Assembly: GCF_025195085.2 (NCBI RefSeq)
Contig: NZ_JANAVY020000015.1
Location: 40,228 to 104,227 of the forward strand
Source of the DNA: Vibrio intestinalis
GTDB lineage: Bacteria; Pseudomonadota; Gammaproteobacteria; Enterobacterales; Vibrionaceae
DNA length: 64,000 bases
Direction: 5' to 3'
Made by a program: the position numbers and the translations under genes. The notes below the pieces were generated by a model, which searched no databases, was not told the origin of the DNA, and saw only the letters and a list, made by a program, of their open reading frames with translations. Each line of letters opens with the position of its first letter. Position 1 is the first letter of the stretch. Positions 9,038-18,857 of the stretch are shown here, in pieces.

Positions 9038-10273
9038 CTAGTAAAGCGTAGAGTTAAACAGTTGGATTTGAACCGTTTCACCCACTTCTACGCGGCCACG
9101 CTCTCGTTCTAACACAACAAAACAGTTGGCAAGGCTCATTGAGCGGAATGCACCTGAGCTTTGGTTACCTGTGGTCTCAACTACAAACTGACCGTTCGCG
9201 ATAGAGTAGACGCCGCGTTGGTAATCGGTTCTGCCTGGTGACTTTTTGAAAGCGGTGCGTGTTGTCGCAGGGATGGATTCAGGCTGTTTCCATTCCGTAT
9301 GACCAGAAAGTTTAGCTAGCATCGGTTGCACCAAAACGTACATGGTCAACACTGCAGAAACAGGGTTACCCGGTAAGCCGCAGAACCATGCGTTTTCCAG
9401 CGCGCCAAACGCAAAAGGTTTACCTGGTTTGATCGCCAGTTTCCAGAAACCGATTTCCCCAAGCTCTTCTAGAATGTCTTTGGTGTAGTCGGCTTCACCC
9501 ACACTCACACCGCCGGACGTCACCACAACGTCAGCGATTTTCTGCGCTTTTTCAAAGGTCTGTTTTAGTATGTCTGGGCAATCAGGAATAATGCCTAAAT
9601 CGATAGGCTCACAACCGAAGTTTTCAATCAGAGGCTTAATGCCGTAACGGTTGCTGTCGTAAATCTGGCCTGCTTCTAACGGCTCACCAAGCGGCTTTAG
9701 CTCATCACCGGTAGAGAAAAACGCGACTTTAGGTTTGCGCACCACAGTGATGTGACTAATGCCAAGTGAAGCAATCATAGGAATATCACGCGGGGTTAAG
9801 CGTGACCCCTTAGGCAGTACGATGTCACCTTGCTTGATATCATCACCCGTTGGGCGAATGTTATTTTGTGGCTTAACGTCTGTTTGGTTAAACACTATGC
9901 CCGCATCGGTCACTTCGGTGTTTTCTTGCATGATAACGGCATCACAACCCTGCGGGATTTGCGCGCCAGTCATAATACGAATGCAGGTTGCTTGAGGCCA
10001 CTCTCCCTCAAAAGGTTGACCGGCAAAAGACTTACCCGAAAGAGGCAGAACATTCGATTGTTCAAGATCGGCAATGCGAATGGCGTAGCCATCCATTGCT
10101 GAGTTATCAAATGGCGGAACGAAAATTGGAGATAGAACGTCTTCAGCTAAAACAAAGCCTAGCGCCTCAGCAAGCGGTAATTGCAAAGTGGCTTCAATTG
10201 GTTGGATGCGCGATAGCATTTTGTCCATCGCTTGTTCGATTGGCATTAAGCCAGGAGCGTCACAGCAACCCAT
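9038..10273 (-). CDS. moeA: Molybdopterin molybdenumtransferase MoeA
   Basis: Inserts molybdate into adenylated molybdopterin. The 411-residue protein shows PPFDNSAMDGYA near 55, MTGAQIPQGCDAV near 100, the MoCF-binding-domain motif TSGGVSVGEADYTKD near 250 and GLPGNPVSAVLT near 295. It is transcribed ahead of moeB and divergent from folE across a 177-bp gap. The gene starts at ATG 10273; the upstream region was not recognisable as a Moco riboswitch. Confidence 0.96.
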   Translation of the reverse strand: MGCCDAPGLMPIEQAMDKMLSRIQPIEATLQLPLAEALGFVLAEDVLSPIFVPPFDNSAMDGYAIRIADLEQSNVLPLSGKSFAGQPFEGEWPQATCIRIMTGAQIPQGCDAVIMQENTEVTDAGIVFNQTDVKPQNNIRPTGDDIKQGDIVLPKGSRLTPRDIPMIASLGISHITVVRKPKVAFFSTGDELKPLGEPLEAGQIYDSNRYGIKPLIENFGCEPIDLGIIPDCPDILKQTFEKAQKIADVVVTSGGVSVGEADYTKDILEELGEIGFWKLAIKPGKPFAFGALENAWFCGLPGNPVSAVLTMYVLVQPMLAKLSGHTEWKQPESIPATTRTAFKKSPGRTDYQRGVYSIANGQFVVETTGNQSSGAFRSMSLANCFVVLERERGRVEVGETVQIQLFNSTLY

Positions 10274-10450
10274 GATATTTTCCTAATTATAATTTTTGGC
10301 AACTTTAGCATAATTTTAGACGAGACTACATTTCAGGTTTACACCTGCAGCGCCCGTAAAATAAAGCCATTCTTAAAATATGGGTGTAATTATTCAAAAA
10401 TCCGAGTATCCTTGTCAGCCATCCGAAAGGGGTATTTGAGAGGAATTGGA

Positions 10451-11104
10451 ATGTCAGCTCTTAGCGAATCAGCTCTGTTAGTAAAAGATGCGCTCGAATC
10501 TCGCGGACTAGAAACACCAATGGTGCCTAGTGAATTTTCACGCGAAGAGAAAAAGGAAAAAATTCAATACCACATGAGAGAGATCCTCTCGTTGCTGGAT
10601 TTGGATCTGACAGACGATAGTCTAGAGGAAACGCCACATCGTATCGCTAAGATGTATGTGGATGAGATTTTCTCAGGTTTGGATTATTCGAACTTCCCGA
10701 AAATCACCGTGATTGAAAACAAAATGAATGTCAGCGAGATGGTTCGCGTAAAAGACATCACTTTGACTAGCACGTGTGAACACCACCTAGTAACGATTGA
10801 TGGTAAAGCTGCCGTGGCATACATTCCACGCGGTAAGATTATCGGTTTATCGAAGATTAACCGAATTGTGCGTTTCTTCTCTCAGCGCCCACAAGTTCAA
10901 GAACGTTTGACTCAACAAATTTTAGTTGCACTACAAACCTTGCTTGAATCTGATGATGTGGCGGTGACCATCGACGCAACGCACTACTGCGTGAAATCAC
11001 GCGGAGTGATGGATGCAACCAGTGAGACAACCACGACGGCTCTGGGCGGCATCTTTAAATCTAACCCAGCTACGCGAGCGGAGTTTCTGCACGGCTTGCG
11101 CTAG
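10451..11104 (+). CDS. folE: GTP cyclohydrolase I
   Basis: Converts GTP to dihydroneopterin triphosphate, the first step to tetrahydrofolate. Motifs are the zinc ligands in TSTCEHHLVTIDG, KINRIVRFFSQRPQVQERLT, and the C-terminal HYCVKSRGVMD. The start is set at ATG 10451, giving 217 residues, because AGAGGAA lies 7-14 bases before it; a TTG at 10412 would add 13 poorly conserved residues. Divergent from moeA. Confidence 0.96.
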   Translation: MSALSESALLVKDALESRGLETPMVPSEFSREEKKEKIQYHMREILSLLDLDLTDDSLEETPHRIAKMYVDEIFSGLDYSNFPKITVIENKMNVSEMVRVKDITLTSTCEHHLVTIDGKAAVAYIPRGKIIGLSKINRIVRFFSQRPQVQERLTQQILVALQTLLESDDVAVTIDATHYCVKSRGVMDATSETTTTALGGIFKSNPATRAEFLHGLR

Positions 11105-11158
11105 TCACTTAGTCGATAATGGCTAGATGACAATAGATTGGGTAAAAACAAATTAAAT

Positions 11159-11186
11159 GAAACCGCTTCAAACGAGGCGGTTTTTT
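11159..11186 (+). terminator. folE terminator
   Basis: AACCGC-TTCAAACGAG-GCGGTT stem followed by TTTTTT, about 55 bases after the folE stop. Confidence 0.85.
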
Positions 11187-11270
11187 GCTTTATCAAAACT
11201 GAGCGCGATAAGAGTGAATAGACTATCTTTCAGCCAGTAATTGGATAAAGCCATAAAGTGAGAACAACTT

Positions 11271-12647
11271 GTGACGAATGCATTTAACACTCTTCCACTG
11301 CGTAACGAACTGATCGGTACGCTAGATTCACTGGGTTACAGTGAAATGACGCCAATTCAAGCGCAGAGCTTGCCTTTGGTATTGCAAGGTAAAGACGTAA
11401 TCGGTCAGGGGAAAACGGGCTCGGGTAAAACGGCGGCTTTTTCTTTGGCATTGCTGAGTAATCTAAACGTAAAACGTTTTCGCGTGCAGTCTTTGGTGCT
11501 GTGTCCAACTCGTGAACTGGCCGACCAAGTAGCTAAAGAAATTCGTACTCTTGCTCGCGGCATTCACAACATTAAAGTGTTGACGCTTTGTGGTGGTACG
11601 CCAATGGGCCCGCAAATTGGTTCTCTTGAGCATGGCGCGCACATTCTAGTTGGCACACCAGGTCGTATTCTTGATCATTTGGACAAAGGCCGAATCAATC
11701 TAGAAGAGCTTAATACGCTAGTGCTTGATGAAGCTGACCGTATGCTAGAAATGGGCTTCCAAGATGCTTTAGATGCGATCATTGCTGAAGCGCCAAAACA
11801 GCGTCAAACGCTATTGTTTAGTGCCACATTCCCTAAGCAGATTGAAAGCATCGCAGGGCGTATTATGCAGTCACCTGAGATGGTGAAAGTAGAATCAACG
11901 CACCAAACCAGCACGATTACTCAATCTTTCTTTAAGTTAGACAGCACTGAGCAACGTGATGATGCACTAGAAGCATTGCTACTGAAATATCAGCCACAAT
12001 CGAGCGTTGTGTTCTGTAACACTAAGAAAGAAGTGATGAACGTAGCCGATGAGCTGGCACATCGTGGTTTTAGCGTGGTTGAACTGCAAGGCGATATGGA
12101 GCAGCGCGAGCGCGATCAAGCGTTAACCATGTTTGCTAACAAGAGTATTTCTATCTTAGTAGCAACTGACGTAGCGGCGCGTGGTTTGGATGTAGAAAAC
12201 TTGGATGCGGTGTTTAACTTTGAGCTTTCACGTGACCCAGAAGTTCACGTTCACCGCATCGGTCGTACTGGCCGTGCTGGCGCGAAAGGTCACGCATTTA
12301 GCTTCTATGGCGAAAAAGATGGCTATCGCATTGCGTTAATCGAAGAGTACATGGACATTGAAGTGAGCGCGGCAGAACTACCTGAAAAAGGTAATCAACA
12401 GCCGTTTACGTCACCAATGACCACAATTCAAATTTTGGGTGGTAAAAAAGCCAAAGTTCGTGCAGGCGATATTCTAGGGGCTTTGACTAAGCAAGCTGGC
12501 ATTGAAGGTAAGCGCATTGGTAAAATCAACATCATGCCGATGGTTTCTTACGTAGCAGTAGAAAATGACGTAGCGAAAGTGGCTTTAAAACAGCTACAAA
12601 ACGGTAAGATGAAAGGCAAAGCGTTCAAAGCGCGCATCATGAAGTGA
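11271..12647 (+). CDS. dbpA: ATP-dependent RNA helicase DbpA
   Basis: DEAD-box helicase that assists 50S ribosome assembly by acting on 23S rRNA hairpin 92. The 458 residues include a Q motif (MTPIQAQSLP), Walker A GKTGSGKT near 48, LDEADRMLEMGF near 153, SAT near 184, and HRIGRTGRAG near 330. The C-terminal ~75 residues (IQILGGKKAKVRAGDILGAL) are the DbpA RNA-binding domain, which separates it from other DEAD-box proteins. The start is GTG 11271, with only a weak GTGAGAA ahead of it. Confidence 0.95.
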   Translation: MTNAFNTLPLRNELIGTLDSLGYSEMTPIQAQSLPLVLQGKDVIGQGKTGSGKTAAFSLALLSNLNVKRFRVQSLVLCPTRELADQVAKEIRTLARGIHNIKVLTLCGGTPMGPQIGSLEHGAHILVGTPGRILDHLDKGRINLEELNTLVLDEADRMLEMGFQDALDAIIAEAPKQRQTLLFSATFPKQIESIAGRIMQSPEMVKVESTHQTSTITQSFFKLDSTEQRDDALEALLLKYQPQSSVVFCNTKKEVMNVADELAHRGFSVVELQGDMEQRERDQALTMFANKSISILVATDVAARGLDVENLDAVFNFELSRDPEVHVHRIGRTGRAGAKGHAFSFYGEKDGYRIALIEEYMDIEVSAAELPEKGNQQPFTSPMTTIQILGGKKAKVRAGDILGALTKQAGIEGKRIGKINIMPMVSYVAVENDVAKVALKQLQNGKMKGKAFKARIMK

Positions 12648-12674
12648 GCATGGATTTGCCATAATCAATAAGTA

Positions 12675-12706
12675 AGCGCCGCCCAATTGGGCGGCGCTTT
12701 TGTTTT
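12675..12706 (+). terminator. dbpA terminator
   Basis: A perfect 10-bp stem AGCGCCGCCC-AATT-GGGCGGCGCT followed by TTTGTTTTT. It lies between the convergent dbpA and the leucine-rich-repeat gene; the T-run favours the plus strand. Confidence 0.9.
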
Positions 12707-12707
12707 T

Positions 12708-14804
12708 CTATCTGAAAGTAACATTTGGATAACTTGCTTCAAGTTCAGCTTGTTTACTACTGAGATTTGAATAAGAGATATCTATAGTCGCGCTGCAATT
12801 TGCATCAAGAGTGAGTTGTTCTTGGACACTGTTTCCCGATAGGGCTACATTTTCAAGTCGTGGTGCGTTGGTGATACTCAGATCAATGAGGTGGCTGCTA
12901 CTAGAAAAGAATACAGTCTTTAATTGGGGGACGTCTGTTAGTGTTAGCGATGGTAGGTCAGCGCCCACAAGGTTTAGTGTGACCAATTCAGGGAAATCGA
13001 CTGAGGCAATCGCAGCTAAGCTTGTCGTGCTTGCATCCAGAGTTTCGAGACTTGGTAAGCCACTATTGTCGAGTTCAGTCATATTCATATTGAATTGCAA
13101 TTTCAACGTAGCAAGCTTGGGTAGGTTTTTTGCGGTCAATTTGGTCAGTGCCCCATTGTCTGATGCATCAAGTGTATTGAGCAATGGCATATTGATAATA
13201 GATAATGAACTGAGTGAATCATTACCGTGTAAATCGATGCTTTCTAGTAAAGGCATATCAGTCAATGTTAGCGACGGTACTTTTGTAATGTATCTAGCTT
13301 GAAGGCTTTCTAACTTAGGAAGACTAGTTAGACTCAAATCAAGCAAGTATGGATTGCTTGAAATATCAAGCGTTGAAAGGTTTGGTAGTTCATTGGCGTG
13401 GAACTCTATCAAGCTGAGTGTGCTAGATGCGTTGAGTGCAGTTAAAGATGGCATCGCAGCAAGATCTAAACGGGTAACTTGCGCAGAGGATACATCGAGT
13501 GTTTCTAATGTATCTTTGTGAGTTTGTAAGATAGAGTTAATCGCTGAATCGACGTCTAGGCGAGATAAATTTAGTTCTTTAATAGCTGCTAAAGAGGCTA
13601 TAGGGGTTAGATTAGTAGTATTTGTGTTACCAAGATCAAGTGAGTTTATGGAGTTTGGTAATTGAGTTAAATCTAGGTCTAATAAATTATTTGAATTTAA
13701 GTTTAAGCTTTCGAGTTTAGGCCAATTTCCGAGATTTACGTTAGCTAGAGTATTCTCAGCTACGCTGAGTCGAATTATATGGTTGTTTCCCCCCTCTAAG
13801 AGTCCCTTAACAATATCGATATTTGTATTAACGCTCTCATCAATATTATCAAGCTCCAATGTTTCGAGTTGAGTAAGTTGAGAGATTGTCCCCGTCGTCA
13901 GTAAATCAACACTTGTGTAGCTTAAGTTAAGGTAGGTAAGCGTGTGTGATAGGTGGTCAATACCAGTTAGGGTCAACTTACTATTATTACGAAAGCTAAG
14001 TGTTTGAATGTTAGTCAATAACTCAGCATTAACATTGCCGTTTAGACCATTGCCAATTAGCTTTAAGGATTTGAGCTTTGATGCCAAGCCGTCAATTATT
14101 CCATTGGTCACTGAAACATCAGAAGAGACTGCATACCAGTTTAGTCCTAAATCAGAAAGGTTGGTAAAACGAGTGATTTGAGCTGCTGACGTAATTTGGT
14201 TTTCTTGGCCTTCTAAATAAAGCTTGGTTAAGGTCGTATTGGCCGAAGAGGGCAGGTCATTGAGTGAAAATAGTGGATTACTGGCAGACTGGGTTAAAAG
14301 TATGGGTTCAACTGGAACTTTAGAATAACTGAACGCCTCAAGTTGGCCTAATCCAGTCAAATCCAGTTGGCCTAAACTAGGATTGTTGAAGACTTCCAAC
14401 ACCGTTAAAGGGGCTGCTAACTCAAGGTTTTGAATTGTAGACAAAACGGGATTATCGATAACAATAAGTTGCTGCAATTGAGGCAATTTTTGTAAATCTA
14501 GACTGGTGATTGAACCGCCATCGCTTTGTAATTCAAATACGGTGACATCATTGAGCACTGGCATCGCTTCAAATTCCGCTTGTGTCATTGCCACGTCGGT
14601 GAAGCGGACTTCCGTTAGCACCTCAATTTGATCCATGTTTTCTAGGTCAGTCAGTGAACCAGAGCAGGACAAGACCCCACTATCGACTTGGCATGTGCCG
14701 CCATCGGATTGAGGGACGCCAACCACAGGGGTAGTTCCGGTTTCACTGTCATCCTCACAGCCGAAAAGGGCTAAAACAAGGGTGAGATATAAAAGTTTGC
14801 GCAT
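12708..14804 (-). CDS. Leucine-rich-repeat lipoprotein
   Basis: The 698-residue exported lipoprotein has lipobox LVLALFGC with Cys at about residue 16 and an acidic linker. From about residue 80 to the end are roughly 25 irregular leucine-rich repeats of about 20-23 residues (pattern L-x-x-L-D-L-x-x-L-P). Such solenoids usually bind proteins or polysaccharides at the cell surface. Cys pairs occur near the N-terminus (GTCQVDSGVLSC) and one near the C-terminus (DANCSA). It stands alone and convergent with dbpA. Function unknown. Confidence 0.85.
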   Translation of the reverse strand: MRKLLYLTLVLALFGCEDDSETGTTPVVGVPQSDGGTCQVDSGVLSCSGSLTDLENMDQIEVLTEVRFTDVAMTQAEFEAMPVLNDVTVFELQSDGGSITSLDLQKLPQLQQLIVIDNPVLSTIQNLELAAPLTVLEVFNNPSLGQLDLTGLGQLEAFSYSKVPVEPILLTQSASNPLFSLNDLPSSANTTLTKLYLEGQENQITSAAQITRFTNLSDLGLNWYAVSSDVSVTNGIIDGLASKLKSLKLIGNGLNGNVNAELLTNIQTLSFRNNSKLTLTGIDHLSHTLTYLNLSYTSVDLLTTGTISQLTQLETLELDNIDESVNTNIDIVKGLLEGGNNHIIRLSVAENTLANVNLGNWPKLESLNLNSNNLLDLDLTQLPNSINSLDLGNTNTTNLTPIASLAAIKELNLSRLDVDSAINSILQTHKDTLETLDVSSAQVTRLDLAAMPSLTALNASSTLSLIEFHANELPNLSTLDISSNPYLLDLSLTSLPKLESLQARYITKVPSLTLTDMPLLESIDLHGNDSLSSLSIINMPLLNTLDASDNGALTKLTAKNLPKLATLKLQFNMNMTELDNSGLPSLETLDASTTSLAAIASVDFPELVTLNLVGADLPSLTLTDVPQLKTVFFSSSSHLIDLSITNAPRLENVALSGNSVQEQLTLDANCSATIDISYSNLSSKQAELEASYPNVTFR

Positions 14805-14948
14805 TATTGAGTTCCCTTTTGTCGATTCGTGTACGAATCTAAATTCAAAATAGACGTGTTATTTTTGGTATAAAATGCGCGAACACTAATAGAAAATGGA
14901 ATGGGGTTCCGTTAACGATTGTGCAGTTTTTGGCCGGGAAATTAATGG

Positions 14949-15101
14949 GTTACTCAGTTAATCGCCGAATGGCATGGTTTGTTAGGAAAACGCGAAGCAT
15001 TAGATTTGATGCAGAAACTGAGCGACATTTTAGTTTCATTGAGTGATTTTGCGAAGGAAGTTGGAAAGCCACTGAGATATTGCCCAGTGGCGTTGATTTG
15101 A
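14949..15101 (+). pseudogene. Short coding-like fragment, unidentified
   Basis: In the 316-bp gap 14805-15120 one plus-strand frame is open from just after a TAA to TGA at 15099-15101 and reads like protein (residues such as LLGKREALDLMQKLSDILV). It has no ATG and no ribosome-binding site. It may be the remnant of a degraded gene, or chance. The rest of the gap is AT-rich with no feature recognised. Confidence 0.2.
15062..15091 (-). terminator. Probable dld terminator
   Basis: On the minus strand, GCCACTG...CAGTGGC (7-bp stem, 10-base loop) is followed by TTTCC, about 30 bases beyond the dld stop. Confidence 0.5.
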
Positions 15102-15120
15102 TTTGCTAGTGGTTATGCTG

Positions 15121-16827
15121 TTAACCGCAACAGCTACAATTGCGTTTGTATTTGCTCATTTTGCCAATACCTGGGTTAAAGGTGTTGGTCGGATCGAGTG
15201 AATGGTAAAACGCTTGCAGTTGTTTCTCAGCTTCGTAAAGGTGGCCAACGTTGTGTTCCGCTGGGTATTTAGCGCCTTTTTCAGTCAGAAGTTTTAGCAT
15301 CTGCTTTTTCACTTCTTTGGTGTTAGTGCCTTTTTTAAAGATGTAGTCTTGGTGGAACACGTGGCACATGTAATGCCCGTAGTAGAGTCCCATCACCATT
15401 TGGTCAGTGATCTCTTTAGGTAGTTTCTCTACCCAATCAATATCGTTACGTCGCAATGCAATATCCAGTGCGAGAATATCTTCGAGTTCATTTTTATGGA
15501 TGGTTTCATAACGAATCGCTGCTCCTGCTGCTGCAAAACGGTGAAGGAGTGCTTTCTTTCCTTCATCGGCACTACATTCAAAGTAACCAGTATCAGGTTT
15601 GCTCTTCCAAACTGTTTCTAAGTAGTCTTGCGCTTCTTTTATGCCTTCATCACTCATTTTTAGAATCAAGTGATGTTCATATTTGTCGCGATAGCGAAGC
15701 ATTCTTTCTGGCAAGTGCTGCGGGAACAGTTTGCTGAAGTAATACATCATAATGTCAGGCAGATCTTTCGATACCAAAGGGATTCGTTTTAAAAACGATT
15801 CGACTTTGGCTTTGAAGGCAAAGAACTTAGGTAGATTGTCTGTGCCAAGGTGCTGTATGGATAAAAACACGTCTTTACCATACGTTTCTGCCAAGTTGAA
15901 AATGTCGCGATGCATGTATTCGCCCATTTCGGGCAGGTTTTCAAATTTTTGCAGCATATCACGACGTAACATAGCCAGTTGGTCTGGGTCATTACAACCG
16001 ATATAAAACAGCTGTTCTTTTTCAGGAATAGGGTAACTGTCAACACGAACTGCAAACACGGTGAGTTTACCGGCACAGCCACTTGCTTCAAACAGTCGGC
16101 GAGAGTCTGCATTGAATCGTGATGGAGTGTCTGCATCAACGTCACGCACGCGTGCATCGTACTCTCTGTCTGATGCCATCGCATTGGTGTGTTGAATTTG
16201 GCTAACATCAAAGTTGCCTTGTTCAACGTTATTTAGGATCTCCTCAGGGGTATCACCCAAACCTTCAATACCTAGGTGATTGACCAACTCCAATTTGCCA
16301 TCTTTGGTAACTTGACCAAAGAGGGCAAGCTCAGTATAGGCAGGGCCTCTTTTCACTAGTGCACCACCAGAGTTGTTAGCAATACCACCAACCACTGTTG
16401 CACCAATGGAAGATGAGCCGATCACCGAGTGCGGAGCACGGTTAACAGTCTTCAAAGTTTTGTCTAATTGATGCAGGCTAACACCGGGAAGGCTGACAAC
16501 TTGCTTGCCTCCATCAAGAAGGTGCAAGGTCTTCATGCGGGTGATATTGATGATCACCACTTCACGGTCATAATCGTCACCGCTAGGAGCAGAGCCTTCG
16601 GTTAGGCCTGTTTTGGCAGCCTGCATGATGATAATGCAGTTGGCATCCACTGCGGCTTGCAATAGTTGCCATTGTTCAACAAGTGTCGAAGGGAAAAGTA
16701 CCGCGAGCGCTTTGCCTTGGCCAGAACGAAAACCAGAGCGATAGTATTCAGTTTTACTCTCCTGAGTTAACACATTGTCAGAGCCAACAATGTTTATAAA
16801 CTTAGTAATTAACGCCTGATTATTCAT
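15121..16827 (-). CDS. dld: Quinone-dependent D-lactate dehydrogenase
   Basis: Membrane-bound FAD enzyme oxidising D-lactate to pyruvate and feeding electrons to the quinone pool. An FAD-binding type 4 domain covers the first ~230 residues (GLTEGSAPSGDDYDREVVII and VGGIANNSGGALVKRGPAYTE), followed by the membrane-associating and cap regions. ATG 16827 is chosen because GAAGGGAAG precedes it; this gives 568 residues, close to the 571 of the E. coli enzyme, while a further upstream ATG would add 13 residues without a good ribosome-binding site. The C-terminus is cysteine-rich (CSCCG). The gap 16828-17231 holds its promoter region; no gene seen. Confidence 0.95.
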   Translation of the reverse strand: MNNQALITKFINIVGSDNVLTQESKTEYYRSGFRSGQGKALAVLFPSTLVEQWQLLQAAVDANCIIIMQAAKTGLTEGSAPSGDDYDREVVIINITRMKTLHLLDGGKQVVSLPGVSLHQLDKTLKTVNRAPHSVIGSSSIGATVVGGIANNSGGALVKRGPAYTELALFGQVTKDGKLELVNHLGIEGLGDTPEEILNNVEQGNFDVSQIQHTNAMASDREYDARVRDVDADTPSRFNADSRRLFEASGCAGKLTVFAVRVDSYPIPEKEQLFYIGCNDPDQLAMLRRDMLQKFENLPEMGEYMHRDIFNLAETYGKDVFLSIQHLGTDNLPKFFAFKAKVESFLKRIPLVSKDLPDIMMYYFSKLFPQHLPERMLRYRDKYEHHLILKMSDEGIKEAQDYLETVWKSKPDTGYFECSADEGKKALLHRFAAAGAAIRYETIHKNELEDILALDIALRRNDIDWVEKLPKEITDQMVMGLYYGHYMCHVFHQDYIFKKGTNTKEVKKQMLKLLTEKGAKYPAEHNVGHLYEAEKQLQAFYHSLDPTNTFNPGIGKMSKYKRNCSCCG

Positions 16828-17231
16828 GGGCTTCCCTTCATTTGTCGTTGTATTTTTGTGGTGCAATATTTGATTTACAGTCTAATAACATTTGAGGCGG
16901 TATACTAGATTGGTCTTCATGCAAATCCGATTGCAAGCACGTATTGATGTGATGGCTGGATTATAGATTTGTTTTAAATCATAGGTTTATGATGGTATCT
17001 ATTGTTGTTGATATTCCATAAATCAAATTCACTATTTCCAAAATTCGCATAATAGGAACGTTTATTTGCTACGCGAATTGTTAAAGGTAAGTGATGTTTG
17101 TCACATTGAAAGTAATGAATTGAAAGCGGGCGTATCAAGCGGTCAAACCTAGCCAATTCATACTAAGGTTGATGTAATTTATCAAATAGCAGATTTAAGT
17201 TATCCCTAAATCTAAGATATTGTAGGAGGGC

Positions 17232-17714
17232 ATGATGGATAACTTCCCGCCGCCGCGTCACATCATTCGACGAGGTAATTACCCGTATTTGCACAAAATC
17301 ACGCAAGATTACTTTTATCAAACTCATTGGAAGCTAAGACAGCCATTTGTCTCTCGTTGGTTAGAGATAAGTTGTGATGGGATGGTTAGAGTCAAAGCGA
17401 ATCAGAGTGGCTACGCGTGGGATGGGTGCACGCCCAAGTACAGTTTGCTTAATCTGGCGATTGTGGGCATTCCTGATGGTCATATTGATTATCGCACCAT
17501 GAAACCTTATACCTACTATGCCTCTTTGGTTCACGATACCTTGTATCAATATCTTGATTCTGTTCCAGTCTCTAAGCAGGAAATAGATAAGCTATTTTTA
17601 CAAATGCTGGGTGACTTTAAACTGCGTCACCTCTATTACTGGTGTGTACGTACTTTTGGTGGACTTGGTGTTAAGCAGCAGGGGCTGGTGGCCGAAATAA
17701 ATAAGGAGCCTTAA
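17232..17714 (+). CDS. DUF1353-like protein
   Basis: 160 residues, with a strong AGGAGG ribosome-binding site 5 bases before the ATG. The pattern SGYAWDGCTPK, then ASLVHDTLYQYLD around residues 105-115, and a C-terminal helical segment resemble DUF1353, a family found in phage and bacterial genomes with no settled function. No signal peptide. Convergent with the desaturase gene. Confidence 0.6.
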   Translation: MMDNFPPPRHIIRRGNYPYLHKITQDYFYQTHWKLRQPFVSRWLEISCDGMVRVKANQSGYAWDGCTPKYSLLNLAIVGIPDGHIDYRTMKPYTYYASLVHDTLYQYLDSVPVSKQEIDKLFLQMLGDFKLRHLYYWCVRTFGGLGVKQQGLVAEINKEP

Positions 17715-17723
17715 AGGCTCCTT
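17703..17723. terminator. Shared hairpin between convergent genes
   Basis: AAGGAGCCT-TAA-AGGCTCCTT, a perfect 9-bp stem whose loop is the stop codon of the DUF1353-like gene, 7 bases from the end of the convergent desaturase gene. T-runs are short on both sides, so it is only a probable bidirectional terminator. Confidence 0.55.
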
Positions 17724-17729
17724 AATACA

Positions 17730-18857
17730 CTATGCGTAACGGGTAGTTAGTTGTTTCCAAACTCTCTGTTGCGCCTCAAAATCAAGCTTGATTTGCTCGT
17801 ATCTAATCATAAGAAGTGAGCGTTCATACTTGGCTTTCAAGTCATTCTTCTTTTGTTCTACTAGTTGTTTTCTAATCGCATAGAAGTCATTCATCTTTGC
17901 GATTAACGCGTCAAACTCTTTATTTAACGCCTCTTTAATCTGCGCTTTATCGCCTTTCTTTTCTAAGCGATGTAACGCGTTTGCTAGGGCTTGTTTGGCT
18001 CTGGCTTTCTCGATCTTAATCGTTGGTGTGATGCGCAGCTTGTGCGTTAGACCTAGCCATTGACACGATTTAATTAGCCATTTGGTTGGGTCGTATTGCC
18101 ACCAGTACACGCCATTGCGGTAATCGTTTTCAAAAATATGGTGGAAGTTATGGTAACCCTCGCCAAATGTGAAGAAGGCTAATACACCGTTGTCACGCGC
18201 CGTGTTTTTACTGGTAAACGGCTGGCTACCCCAAACATGAGCCAAAGAGTTAATGAAAAACGTTGTGTGGTGACTCAAGGTTAGTCTTACAACACCCACA
18301 ATTAGCAACATGCCCCAAATATCGTTAAACATTAGGCCAAGCAGCAAGGGAATACCGATATTAGTAGCAAGAGCTAACAGCAAATAGTGTTTGTGTTGCC
18401 ACATCACAATATTGTCTTTTTGCAGATCACGGCAGTTGGTGTAATCCGAGTAATTTGACTGATTGTACTCACGTAACATCCAGCCGATGTGAGAAAACCA
18501 AAATCCGCGTTTAGCCGAATAGGGGTCTTTGTCATTGTTATCGACATGTTTGTGGTGAACGCGGTGATCTGAGCTCCAGTGAAGCGCACTGTTTTGCAGG
18601 GCAAAAGCACCACCGATGGCAAAGATAAACCTCAAGGCAGGATGAGCTTGATAGGTTTTGTGTGCCCATAAGCGATGGTAGCCCGCCGTAATGGACAAGT
18701 TACAAAATGAAAACGCGACGATTAACGCTATCAAGTGTTCAACTTGGTAGCCATGGGTGTACCCATACCAAGGTGCAACGACCACCGATAATATGAAAGT
18801 AGACAAGAACAACAAGATGTTTAGCCAGATCAGAGGAGGCTTAGTTTTGCTTGTCAT
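17730..18857 (-). CDS. Acyl-CoA/acyl-lipid delta-9-type fatty-acid desaturase
   Basis: Integral membrane di-iron desaturase that puts a double bond into saturated acyl chains for membrane fluidity. The three histidine boxes are visible: HRLWAH, HRVHHKH and HNFHH, with several hydrophobic segments between. The ATG at 18857 is chosen because AAAGGAA precedes it, giving 375 residues. The frame stays open upstream to 19130, but that part lacks a ribosome-binding site and runs into the divergent GNAT gene. The C-terminal ~80 residues are charged and probably coiled coil. Confidence 0.92.
   Translation of the reverse strand: MTSKTKPPLIWLNILLFLSTFILSVVVAPWYGYTHGYQVEHLIALIVAFSFCNLSITAGYHRLWAHKTYQAHPALRFIFAIGGAFALQNSALHWSSDHRVHHKHVDNNDKDPYSAKRGFWFSHIGWMLREYNQSNYSDYTNCRDLQKDNIVMWQHKHYLLLALATNIGIPLLLGLMFNDIWGMLLIVGVVRLTLSHHTTFFINSLAHVWGSQPFTSKNTARDNGVLAFFTFGEGYHNFHHIFENDYRNGVYWWQYDPTKWLIKSCQWLGLTHKLRITPTIKIEKARAKQALANALHRLEKKGDKAQIKEALNKEFDALIAKMNDFYAIRKQLVEQKKNDLKAKYERSLLMIRYEQIKLDFEAQQRVWKQLTTRYA

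Noticed and set aside
10274..10450. Molybdenum-cofactor riboswitch upstream of moeA
   Set aside because: No recognisable Moco-riboswitch fold was found by eye; a covariance search would be needed.
16974..17156. 60-codon minus-strand frame upstream of dld
   Set aside because: No ribosome-binding site, odd composition and no family resemblance; it lies in the dld promoter region.
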